From Desulfatirhabdium butyrativorans (lineage in GTDB: Bacteria > Desulfobacterota > Desulfobacteria > Desulfobacterales > DYRK01): a DNA stretch of 6,658 nt. The DNA is taken from positions 1 through 6,658 of the forward strand of contig DYRK01000330.1 of NCBI GenBank assembly GCA_020718785.1, read 5' to 3'. Shown here piece by piece: positions 1-6,528 of this stretch (positions are counted from its first letter, which is position 1; the number at the start of each line of letters is the position of its first letter). The position numbers and the translations under genes are program-made. The notes beneath the pieces were generated by a model, which was not told where the DNA came from, searched no databases, and worked only from the letters and a program-made list of their open reading frames with translations.

Positions 1-769
1 TTGCGCCCTGCGGACCCTTCTGCGTTCCTGTAACCGCATGGGGACCCGGGGCATCTCCTGCATTTCTGCCGACACGGTTCTTCGTTCCGAGACTGCCGCC
101 GCAAGTCATTGTCCCCAAATCCATGAGCGCATCCGCTTGCAGGAGACTTGCATCTTTGCGAATCATATTTCCGATGCGGTCATAACGATAAGCAATCGTG
201 CCGTAAACCGCCGAATTTGCCGCCTGCGTGAGACGATACAGCGAGTCATAGACAAAAGACTGCGTGGCGTTGAACTTGCGGGCTTCATCAGACGCAATGC
301 CGAGTTCGCCGCCGATTGTATCAAGCGCCGAATTGCTCCTGCCGTCATTGATGCCGGTAATATTGGAAACACCGTCAAAAGCATAGCCGATGTCCTGCAA
401 AGCGAGATTGTCAAGACTTCGCATCGTATTCAGACGGCTTAAACGCAGACGGTGGTCGTACTGATATGTCGTCTCGGTTCCGCAGGCAAGTTTCAGCAGA
501 GCGTTCTGTCCCGCAGGATTGTAGTCATACTTCTCAATCACATTCGGCGCAGATTCCAGCAAGCCCCGGCTGTTGTATGTGTATGAGATATTGCTCTGAT
601 CCGGATAAATCAGCGTTGTCACCCGATCCATCGAATCATAGCTCATGCCGGTGTAGAAATTCTGTTCGCCGATCCGCTTAATCACCCATGCCACACGCCC
701 CCGTTCATCGTAAGAGTTATGTTCTTCTCCGGACTGATCCTTTACATAGGACAAAAAGCCTTTGGTATT
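1..769 (-). repeat. YD/Rhs repeat array, second block, running to the Rhs junction at the window edge
   Basis: Residues about 1361-1616. Units include SYDERGRVAW (1379), MSYDSMDRVTTL (1402), YTYNSRGLLES (1423), YDYNPAGQNAL (1441), FVYDSLYRLTQ (1532) and YRYDRIGNMI (1554). The last visible motif is PGPHAVTG (1601-1608), which in Rhs and SpvB-type proteins marks the approach to the conserved core that precedes the variable C-terminal domain. The core and the effector lie beyond position 1. Confidence 0.88.
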
Positions 770-3700
770 CTCAGCCGTGAGACCGTTCCGAGGCTCTGAG
801 CGTTTTGAATACTTTGCCCCCCAGACTACATCTGCCACGTCAACCTTTCCGTCGCTGTTCAAGTCGTCATCGCTGCCGAGTTCCAGCTTGCCTAAAATCC
901 CATCGGCAATTCTCTTTTCTACCGTCTCGGATGTCCAAAAATCTCCCTGGTCTATTGGACCAAAAGGCGTATCATAGTAATACTCCACATCCGGCGATGT
1001 TTTGCTTTCGCCGTAGTATTCCGCAGTCAGACGGTTCACGCCGTCATAAGCATATTCAATAACCTGCCCTTTGGCGTCTGTGGTTTTGATGAGATTTCCC
1101 GCATCGTCATAAGTGTAGTACATCTTTCCTCGATCCGGATCATTCATGAAGGTTTTCCGTTTAAGTCCGTCATACTGCATGAATTTCTGATTTCCGTTAG
1201 AATCACTAATCCGGGTAAGACTGTCGTTCAGGTCATAAGCATAAGTCGTAAGCCATTCTGTCAGGCTTCCGGATTCGCCGGTATCTGTGAGTTTGACAAT
1301 TTCGTAAACCTGTCTGAGCCTTCCGTTTCCGTCTTTGTCCTGCAAACCGTCTTCCACATAGCGCATTCCACAGCCGTAATGAGAAGAAGCAGGATTTGTC
1401 TGCTCCTCATCCTGAATTGTTTTCAAGAGCGGCTGATAAGTCGTTGCGGAATACACAATGCCATCCGTTCCTAGCGGCTGATTCACACGGATTTCTCTGC
1501 CCATGGCATCATAGAAATGCTCGGTGAATCCTGTGTTGAATGTCGGCTCCGCAAAGTCAAGCGTTCCGGTCTCGAAATACGGGAGATATTTTTTCCACGC
1601 CTGTTGACGGGCATTGAACTGAAGCGTATCTGTAACGACAACCTGACTCGGATTTTCTCCTTCGGAGCGAGTCATAATTTTGCGTCCAAGCCCGTCATGA
1701 AAGGTACGGGAACGGAGAAAGCCGTCAGAACTGCCATCACGCTGACGGGTTTCCACCCAGTTCATCAGTTTTCCGGTGCCCAGATTATACGCCAGTACAT
1801 AGTCATACTCAACCGTGTGTCCCGTATCAGGCGGTTTTGTAATCGAAATGAGTCTTCCGAAAGTATCATAAGTGTAACTTGTTGTGAATCCGTTGAAATC
1901 CGTTGAAGAAGTCATCACACCCAAGCCGTAGTCATAGCTTGCAGACATGGTAAGCTGAGAGACATCCGTCTTTCCCGTATAGATAATCTCTTTTATCGGA
2001 AAGCTATGGAAAACAGAATCATACACAAGATCACGTTTGTTGTTCAGCGCATCATAAGTGGCAATGATATTTCCGTATTCATCATAGTCATTTCGGAGAG
2101 ATACGATATACTTATCCCCTTCGACCCAATCCTCGGTTCGGGTCAGATTGCCTTTGCTCACCGCGCCGAGCGTCAGCCCGTCATAGTAGTTCCGCTTTTT
2201 CGCTGCCAATACGCCGTTTTCGTCTGTAGTGCTACTTTCAATCGGTCTGTCTAAAATCCAGATTGATTTTCCCGAATCATAAGCCGAGGAAAAGGATGTT
2301 TCTGTGATTCGCTCATCATCCCATCCGGCATCCATGCGTCCATGCTCAATCTGCTTAATCATGTTGCCGTAGTCATCGTAGTCATACTCCCATTTCAACT
2401 GAACCGGCGTGCCGGTGTCTTTTTCCAGAATATCCCGTGTTCTTGCCTGCTGATAAGGAAAAGTAACTTTCCGCTCATCGCCCGCGGCTCCGTCATAAAG
2501 TTTGCGGGTATTCCATGAATACTGCTCCCGGTAAAAGATGCCGGAATCGCTTGTGCGGGCTTCCATTATCAGGGGTTTGCCTTTCAGCGATTCCTGATTT
2601 ACTCCTGTATCAAAGTTATAAGCCATGATGAAATCCGGGATAGTAGTATCGCCGATCTCCTGCTTTTCAGCAGCGGCAAAACCTCGGAATTCTTTGTCTT
2701 TACCGTCATAATAGCCATCGTGATACTTCAGTTCGGTGCGGTAAATATTCCCCTGCCCGTCCTTTACATCAAAGGAAGACAGAACCGTTATGGGATTCGG
2801 CACGCCTGCGGGCCATGGTTTGCTGTCCCGATCACGGATATATTCCTGAGTCGTGCTGCTGTAAGAAAAAGTAATAGTCCGCCCGATGCCGTTAGTAACA
2901 GTCTTGAGCAGATAGGGTTTATCATCCGGACAGATTTCAAGATACTGCCATGTCTTGCTCGGATTCAGGTCCGAATCTTCAGGATTGTTCCATAAGACAT
3001 CCGTTGTGCCGTTGCCGTTCATATCCGCAGGTTCTACACGAGTATTGCTGACACGAACCGGCACGTTTTTCATCTCAAAAGGACCTGCAAACTGCCTGCT
3101 GTCGCGATTCAGCCAATAAACGATACGGGTGGCGGATTTCGGCGCATACAAGATATCGGTAAGCCCGTCTCCGTTGAGATCGAGCAGCATGAGATCAGCC
3201 CAGTCAGTGTATAATCCCGGCTCATTATCCGATTCGGAATCCGGCGGATTCTGCATTTTCTGCTCGGTATCCCACATTCCCACACCCATTGCGGGCCAAT
3301 ACCAGCACACACCGTCTTTTAGTAATACTATATCCTGCAAACGGTCACCGTTCATATCCGCCAATTTCATGTCAGGGCGTTGAGCAAAAGTCATGGCGTC
3401 TCCCAGCCCGGGTTTTGCAATCACACGGCTGAACTCTGCACCGCCGTTATTGATAAAATAGGAATATGTTTCGCCCGATGTGTCGTTGCAGTACATGACA
3501 TCAATATGCTTGTCATTGTTGATGTCAATGAGCCGGACATTCGGGTCTTCAAAACTGAAAGCCAGACTGCTTTTGTCTGCAAATGTCTCGGTATTTCCCC
3601 ATTTTCCCGTACCGAGATTGCGCCATAAGAAATAGGTGTCTGCCGACTGCCGGGCAATGTAGTCGCTCTTGCCGTCGCCGTTAATATCAGCGAGCGACAC

Positions 3701-4849
3701 GCCTTCACTCGCCAGATTACTGTCCGGACTGACACTATCTCCCATTTCCGTCCATTTGCCCCAGCGATGTTTTCCGTCCGAACCGATACCCATGTTGAGA
3801 TAAACCTGATGGTCACGGGATTTGGCGATAAGAAGATCGGGAAGCCCGTCAGCGTTCATGTCATTCAGCGTTGCGTCCGCTTCGTCTGCCAATATGACAG
3901 ACGGCGGATAACTCCCTGCTTTGTCTCCTTCAATGGCAATCACTTTGGCTTTGGAAGGGTCAAATCCGGTGTAGGCAAACTCAGCGGGCGGCAGTTCGGA
4001 TGCGCCGTCATTTCCTGTCTGAGTAACGCTTTTGAGCAGACTGAGATAACTGTCTGCCGCATAGAGCAAATCATATCGCCGGACGAGTTTCCCGCTAGTG
4101 TTCATTGTAACAGATTTGCATCGTAACGCAGTTTCAAGCCGGAATGTGGGACGATAATCCGGGAGTGCGTCTGTTCTGGATTCATATTCAAAAATGACGT
4201 CATGGTTATTGTAAGTGATCTTTGTGCAATATCGCTGCACGCCGCTGTCCGGCGAGGAATATTGATAGCGAATCGTATTGCCGTTGCTATCGCTCATTTC
4301 TTCGAGAAGCCATCGGAATATCTTATTGCCGCTGCTGATCCGGCTTTCCGAAGTCATGCCGTATTTGAATACTATGCCGGATTTGCTCTTTGCTGTCCAG
4401 CCTTCGCCGCTTCTTGTGTAAGACATAAATGCGCCTTCGTTCTCATGGCGATAAACGCCGCCGCCCACAGGCACAATCTCTTCTCCGCTGCTTTCAATAA
4501 AGGTATCTGTGTCGTTATACTCCGGGAGTCCCTTGTCGGTCTGACGCTGAATGCAGGGCATGGATAAGGACCAGCCCATACCGAAAATTCCGTTTCCGCT
4601 GCCGCCGTTGTATTGCAGCGACAAATCCGGAGCAAATCCATTGCGGCCGGGCGGAACTTTCAATTTGACTGCATAACTCGTTGTGCCGCTGTTGAGCTGC
4701 GGCTCGAATGACTCTCCCAGCCCTTCAACCGAACCGGGACCGGAGGGCAGAGATATGACATTGGGTTTGACTCCGGATTTATCAACGCCGGCAAAACAGA
4801 GGTTTGCCGAAAGCATCACAAAGATGATCGCTGTCAGTATTTGTTTCAT
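1..4849 (-). CDS. Secreted SpvB/TcB-TcC-like Rhs (YD-repeat) protein, 3' end cut by window edge
   Basis: One frame stays open for 1616 codons from an ATG at 4849 to the left edge, with no stop, so the C-terminus is missing. Domains in order: Sec signal peptide (about 1-20); SpvB domain (about 35-295, with SYAVKLKVPPG and GIFGMGWSL); six DxNxDGxxD-type FG-GAP/VCBS loops (330-620); a TcdB middle-N-like region (about 640-735, with KPWPAGVP and KEFRGF); YD/Rhs repeats (about 818-1298 and 1361-1616) split by a dockerin-like insert. Members of the ABC (Tc) toxin B and C families build a hollow YD-repeat shell that encloses a C-terminal toxin. This protein looks like a fused B-C version exported by Sec. 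The start is supported by AAGGAG 7 bases upstream and by the signal peptide immediately after it. It lies 55 bases downstream of the ATPase-nuclease gene on the same strand. The family is confident. Toxicity is inferred, because the effector end is not visible, and a non-toxic surface or wall-associated Rhs role is possible. Confidence 0.93.
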   Translation of the reverse strand, partial: MKQILTAIIFVMLSANLCFAGVDKSGVKPNVISLPSGPGSVEGLGESFEPQLNSGTTSYAVKLKVPPGRNGFAPDLSLQYNGGSGNGIFGMGWSLSMPCIQRQTDKGLPEYNDTDTFIESSGEEIVPVGGGVYRHENEGAFMSYTRSGEGWTAKSKSGIVFKYGMTSESRISSGNKIFRWLLEEMSDSNGNTIRYQYSSPDSGVQRYCTKITYNNHDVIFEYESRTDALPDYRPTFRLETALRCKSVTMNTSGKLVRRYDLLYAADSYLSLLKSVTQTGNDGASELPPAEFAYTGFDPSKAKVIAIEGDKAGSYPPSVILADEADATLNDMNADGLPDLLIAKSRDHQVYLNMGIGSDGKHRWGKWTEMGDSVSPDSNLASEGVSLADINGDGKSDYIARQSADTYFLWRNLGTGKWGNTETFADKSSLAFSFEDPNVRLIDINNDKHIDVMYCNDTSGETYSYFINNGGAEFSRVIAKPGLGDAMTFAQRPDMKLADMNGDRLQDIVLLKDGVCWYWPAMGVGMWDTEQKMQNPPDSESDNEPGLYTDWADLMLLDLNGDGLTDILYAPKSATRIVYWLNRDSRQFAGPFEMKNVPVRVSNTRVEPADMNGNGTTDVLWNNPEDSDLNPSKTWQYLEICPDDKPYLLKTVTNGIGRTITFSYSSTTQEYIRDRDSKPWPAGVPNPITVLSSFDVKDGQGNIYRTELKYHDGYYDGKDKEFRGFAAAEKQEIGDTTIPDFIMAYNFDTGVNQESLKGKPLIMEARTSDSGIFYREQYSWNTRKLYDGAAGDERKVTFPYQQARTRDILEKDTGTPVQLKWEYDYDDYGNMIKQIEHGRMDAGWDDERITETSFSSAYDSGKSIWILDRPIESSTTDENGVLAAKKRNYYDGLTLGAVSKGNLTRTEDWVEGDKYIVSLRNDYDEYGNIIATYDALNNKRDLVYDSVFHSFPIKEIIYTGKTDVSQLTMSASYDYGLGVMTSSTDFNGFTTSYTYDTFGRLISITKPPDTGHTVEYDYVLAYNLGTGKLMNWVETRQRDGSSDGFLRSRTFHDGLGRKIMTRSEGENPSQVVVTDTLQFNARQQAWKKYLPYFETGTLDFAEPTFNTGFTEHFYDAMGREIRVNQPLGTDGIVYSATTYQPLLKTIQDEEQTNPASSHYGCGMRYVEDGLQDKDGNGRLRQVYEIVKLTDTGESGSLTEWLTTYAYDLNDSLTRISDSNGNQKFMQYDGLKRKTFMNDPDRGKMYYTYDDAGNLIKTTDAKGQVIEYAYDGVNRLTAEYYGESKTSPDVEYYYDTPFGPIDQGDFWTSETVEKRIADGILGKLELGSDDDLNSDGKVDVADVVWGAKYSKRSEPRNGLTAENTKGFLSYVKDQSGEEHNSYDERGRVAWVIKRIGEQNFYTGMSYDSMDRVTTLIYPDQSNISYTYNSRGLLESAPNVIEKYDYNPAGQNALLKLACGTETTYQYDHRLRLSRLNTMRSLDNLALQDIGYAFDGVSNITGINDGRSNSALDTIGGELGIASDEARKFNATQSFVYDSLYRLTQAANSAVYGTIAYRYDRIGNMIRKDASLLQADALMDLGTMTCGGSLGTKNRVGRNAGDAPGPHAVTGTQKGPQGA
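770..949 (-). other. Dockerin-like EF-hand insert within the YD array
   Basis: Residues about 1301-1360. The core is D1329-L-N1331-S-D1333-G-K-V-D1337-V-A-D1340, a perfect dockerin-type calcium loop, followed by helix-like VVWGAKY. It is preceded by RIADGILGKLELGSDD, which resembles the helix and linker left over from a first dockerin half whose loop is missing. The flanks (YYYDTPFGP before, NTKGFLSYVKDQSGEE after) read as ordinary YD-repeat sequence, so this looks like a module placed between two repeats. It could bind a cohesin or simply be a calcium-stabilised loop. Confidence 0.7.
956..2398 (-). repeat. YD/Rhs repeat array, first block
   Basis: Residues about 818-1298. Repeated units match the Y-D-x-x-G-[NR]-[LI] pattern: YDYDDYGNMI (822), YDEYGNII (922), YTYDTFGRLI (992), FHDGLGRKI (1050), FYDAMGREI (1112), YTYDDAGNLI (1245), YAYDGVNRL (1266). 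Such repeats form the strands of the cocoon-like shell in TcB/TcC and Rhs proteins. The block ends at YYYDTPFGP, where a dockerin-like insert begins. Confidence 0.9.
2640..2935 (-). other. TcdB toxin middle-N-like region
   Basis: Residues about 639-737. The order of motifs follows the family as I know it: LLKTVTNGIGRTITFSY, then a DRDSKPWPAGVPNP segment, then a paired-strand region ending YHDGYYDGKDKEFRGF. The PW-P and YHDG-YYD-EFRGF signatures are hallmarks of the TcdB/TcaC middle region that links propeller and YD repeats. The assignment is by eye, without a profile search. Confidence 0.75.
2990..3862 (-). repeat. Six FG-GAP/VCBS-type calcium-loop repeats (beta-propeller-like)
   Basis: Six aspartate-rich loops begin at residues 330 (DMNADGLPD), 388 (DINGDGKSD), 442 (DINNDKHID), 498 (DMNGDRLQD), 557 (DLNGDGLTD) and 609 (DMNGNGTTD). 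They are spaced 52 to 59 residues apart and each is followed by a short hydrophobic strand. This periodicity fits one propeller blade per repeat. Loops 3 and 4 lack the usual glycine after the second Asp, and loop 6 has Asn in place of that Asp. In Tc B subunits a propeller of this sort joins the shell to TcA. Here its partner is unknown. Confidence 0.87.
3962..4747 (-). other. SpvB domain (Salmonella virulence plasmid 65 kDa B-type N-terminal domain)
   Basis: Residues about 35-296. The diagnostic stretch is SGTTSYAVKLKVPPGRNGF, followed by APDLSLQYNGGSGNG and IFGMGWSLSMPCIQRQT, then a YNDTDTF segment. This matches the family pattern of Thr-Ser-Tyr, PPG, Ala-Pro, SLxY, a glycine cluster, GWSL and a D-x-D-x-F motif. 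In Tc toxins this domain forms part of the shell next to the propeller. Domain boundaries are approximate. Confidence 0.9.
4790..4849 (-). other. Sec signal peptide of the SpvB/Rhs protein
   Basis: Residues 1-20 show one basic residue (Lys2), a hydrophobic core (ILTAIIFVMLSA) and a likely signal peptidase I site after CFA, before GVDKSG. The cysteine at 18 is not preceded by a good lipobox (A-N-L-C), so lipoprotein processing is unlikely. This implies export to the periplasm or beyond. Classical insect-toxin TcB and TcC proteins generally lack such a leader, as I recall. Confidence 0.8.
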
Positions 4850-4856
4850 TTTTTGT

Positions 4857-4862
4857 CTCCTT
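4857..4862 (-). promoter_or_regulatory. Shine-Dalgarno site of the SpvB/Rhs gene
   Basis: AAGGAG lies 7 bases before the ATG at 4849 (spacer ACAAAAA). It is a strong match and fixes the start. Only four bases (TTTT) separate it from the 3' arm of the upstream hairpin. Confidence 0.85.
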
Positions 4863-4898
4863 AAAAGGTGGGTTACGCCGCGCTCCACCCACCCTACG
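4863..4898 (-). repeat. REP-like intergenic palindrome between the two genes
   Basis: On the minus strand, 7-base arms GGTGGGT and ACCCACC (4887-4893 and 4867-4873) pair perfectly around a 13-base GC-rich loop. The flank is CGTAGG on the 5' side and TTTT on the 3' side. Imperfect palindromes of the form GTAGGGTGGGT...AACCCACC are, from memory, dispersed intergenic repeats in many bacterial genomes. This copy sits 7 bases after the ATPase stop codon. Possible roles are transcript 3'-end protection for the upstream gene or a weak terminator (stem plus U4). The short U-run argues against strong termination. Confidence 0.65.
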
Positions 4899-4904
4899 GT
4901 ATAG

Positions 4905-6494
4905 TTATTTTCCTGTAGCCGCAAACACCGGAACAACACGGACCGATGTCTTTTCATCATAAAATTCGGCTTCATATTTTCTGCGGTATTCCTCATTGAT
5001 GTATTCCACGAAAAAAACCAGATGAATCACATCTATCTTCAGAGATGCCGCGTAGCGTGCAGCCTGCTTCAAAGCCTCTTTGTAGTCGCCTTCGTCCGTG
5101 TAGCTTTTGAGTTCAAGCCCATAGACTTTTCCCCGGTACCGGATAATGAGGTCAATAGCCCCGTTTCCCGTGGGAAATTCGGGCCAGACTTTTGCTTTTT
5201 TGTTGGCAAGAAAGCGGTTCAGATATTCATAAAGGCTGAAATGAAAAACCGCCTCAAACACTCTCAAGTCTTTGCGCCGGGGCGCGTCCGCCAGCATCCA
5301 GTCCCGATTTTTTTGCAGATGCCGCTCATAGCGGCGGATGAGATTCCTGATGTTCAGTCCTTCTTCGCTGATCGTGTCGCTCGTATCTTCAAAAGGCTCC
5401 AGTATCTCTCCCATGTAATGAAAAAGCTCGCCGGAGAAGTAGTTGAACAGCCGCTTTTGGACAAAATGACAGGAAAACCTTACAAAAAAGCCGCTTCTCT
5501 CAATGCCGACTACCCCGTTCATATAAAGAAAATTAAAGGTCGGATCATCGAACCTGAAAGGAATTTTTTCACGGGTCTTGAAGAGTTCAAGCACAAAGCC
5601 TTTGCAGTGTTCCTGTTTTGCTTTGCTGATAATATTCAGCACCGTGTTGTTGGGAAGCACCTGAAGCGCAGCCGAATAAACTTCCTCAAATATCTCTCCG
5701 GTCAAAGGTTTGCTGTGATCCGGCTGAAAGTATTCATAGCCCTCGGTGAGCAGTTCGCCGAACCATGAGACCAGCCCCGGCTGTCCACGGGTTTCATAAA
5801 AGAGTCTGTCAGTGACCGCCTGTTCCACTTTCTGCCCGCTTTCCTGTTCGTACCATGCTAACATGCTGCGAACCTCTTCCTCAGTGAGATTGGGAATGTG
5901 CAGGCTCCGCTGGATGTTGAACGGCGAACCTTTGACATTCTCTATCCCAAGCACACTCCGCACGCCGATCAACGCCGCACCGTGTAGCAGATATTCTTTT
6001 TCCGCCGAGGGTCTCAGGTCTTTCTGCCGGATATTGTGAATGTTTCTGAATACACCGGCAATACTGGCGACAGCCTCTTCTCCGAGCGCGTCGAATTCGT
6101 CCAGAATCAGGATCAGCGGTTTGTCAAGCACCGCTTTTCCGAATATCCCTTCAAATTCCCTGAGACTGCTGACAGGGATATGCTTCAGCCCCGTGCATCT
6201 GAGGATTTTCTCCGCAATATCGGAGACAATCTCGACGAGACATTCGCTCATTTTCAGATGCTCCAGTTCCAATTTCACAACATGGAATCTTTCGTCTTTC
6301 CCGAGTCTGTGGAATACCTCGTTCATAATCCATGTTTTTCCGCACTGACGGGGGGCCCAAACAGTGATATAATGTCCGCCTTCTTCAAAAGATTCTCCGA
6401 TGAGTTGGGTATAAGCCTTTTGAATCAGCTCTTCCCTCGGCACATAATAATTCAGCGTTTTGCTGACAGGACCGTAAGATGAAAATTTTCGCAT
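4905..6494 (-). CDS. AAA-like ATPase with C-terminal PD-(D/E)XK nuclease-like domain
   Basis: A complete 529-residue protein, predicted cytosolic, with no signal peptide or membrane segment. The N-terminal half is an AAA-like (AAA_35/STAND-type) NTPase. Walker A is APRQCGKT at 47-54, where Ala in place of the first Gly is common in this family. Walker B is LILILDEFD at 127-135. The segment GAALIGVRSV at 172-181 fits a sensor strand, and 200-250 fits a helical lid. The C-terminal part has a PD-(D/E)XK pattern: E439, D448 in GAIDLII, E461-L-K463 in YGLELK, and Q477 in a following helix. This suggests ATP-dependent action on nucleic acid, but the substrate is unknown. The start is fixed by an in-frame TAG five codons upstream. 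It precedes the SpvB/Rhs gene by 55 bases on the same strand. Such proteins are often annotated only as ATP-binding, and neither defence nor mobile-element function can be shown here. Confidence 0.93.
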   Translation of the reverse strand: MRKFSSYGPVSKTLNYYVPREELIQKAYTQLIGESFEEGGHYITVWAPRQCGKTWIMNEVFHRLGKDERFHVVKLELEHLKMSECLVEIVSDIAEKILRCTGLKHIPVSSLREFEGIFGKAVLDKPLILILDEFDALGEEAVASIAGVFRNIHNIRQKDLRPSAEKEYLLHGAALIGVRSVLGIENVKGSPFNIQRSLHIPNLTEEEVRSMLAWYEQESGQKVEQAVTDRLFYETRGQPGLVSWFGELLTEGYEYFQPDHSKPLTGEIFEEVYSAALQVLPNNTVLNIISKAKQEHCKGFVLELFKTREKIPFRFDDPTFNFLYMNGVVGIERSGFFVRFSCHFVQKRLFNYFSGELFHYMGEILEPFEDTSDTISEEGLNIRNLIRRYERHLQKNRDWMLADAPRRKDLRVFEAVFHFSLYEYLNRFLANKKAKVWPEFPTGNGAIDLIIRYRGKVYGLELKSYTDEGDYKEALKQAARYAASLKIDVIHLVFFVEYINEEYRRKYEAEFYDEKTSVRVVPVFAATGK

Positions 6495-6504
6495 AGTGAA
6501 ATAA

Positions 6505-6508
6505 TCCT
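6505..6508 (-). promoter_or_regulatory. Weak Shine-Dalgarno site of the ATPase-nuclease gene
   Basis: AGGA lies 10 bases before the ATG at 6494. Match and spacing are poorer than for the downstream gene. No other start is available because a TAG lies in frame just upstream. Confidence 0.5.
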
Positions 6509-6528
6509 AAAATATTCAATGAATTGTT

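Noticed and set aside
956..2398. Recurring tcatag/tcataag words along the plus strand as a possible DNA repeat or CRISPR-like array
   Set aside because: They are the reverse complement of Tyr-Asp and similar codons in YD repeats. Spacing follows the protein repeats and the sequences between are coding, with no constant-length repeat-spacer pattern.
3421..3816. Minus-strand open frame of 131 codons overlapping the propeller region
   Set aside because: It is in a different frame from the SpvB/Rhs gene and inside its coding sequence. The other frame carries the conserved DxNxDG loops, so this one is a shadow. The same holds for the minus-strand frames at 163-414, 3109-3312 and 4372-4641.
38..4567. 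Scattered plus-strand open frames of 70-134 codons across the large gene
   Set aside because: All are antisense to one continuous 1616-codon minus-strand frame with domain-level matches throughout. Their sequences are low-information mirrors of the YD repeats.
4863..4893. Strong rho-independent terminator after the ATPase gene
   Set aside because: The stem is only 7 bp with a 13-base loop, and the U-run is four bases before the sequence changes to AAGGAG. It is reported as a REP-like repeat with possible weak terminator activity instead.
4885..4898. G-quadruplex in the intergenic repeat (GGGTGGGTGG on the minus strand)
   Set aside because: There are only two GGG runs and one GG run before the sequence changes. 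At best a two-layer structure is possible, and the hairpin explains the symmetry better.
5022..5768. Plus-strand open frame of 248 codons inside the ATPase gene
   Set aside because: It lies wholly antisense to a protein with clear Walker and nuclease motifs. Its translation shows no recognisable domain and I see no convincing ribosome-binding site. It is best explained as a shadow frame.
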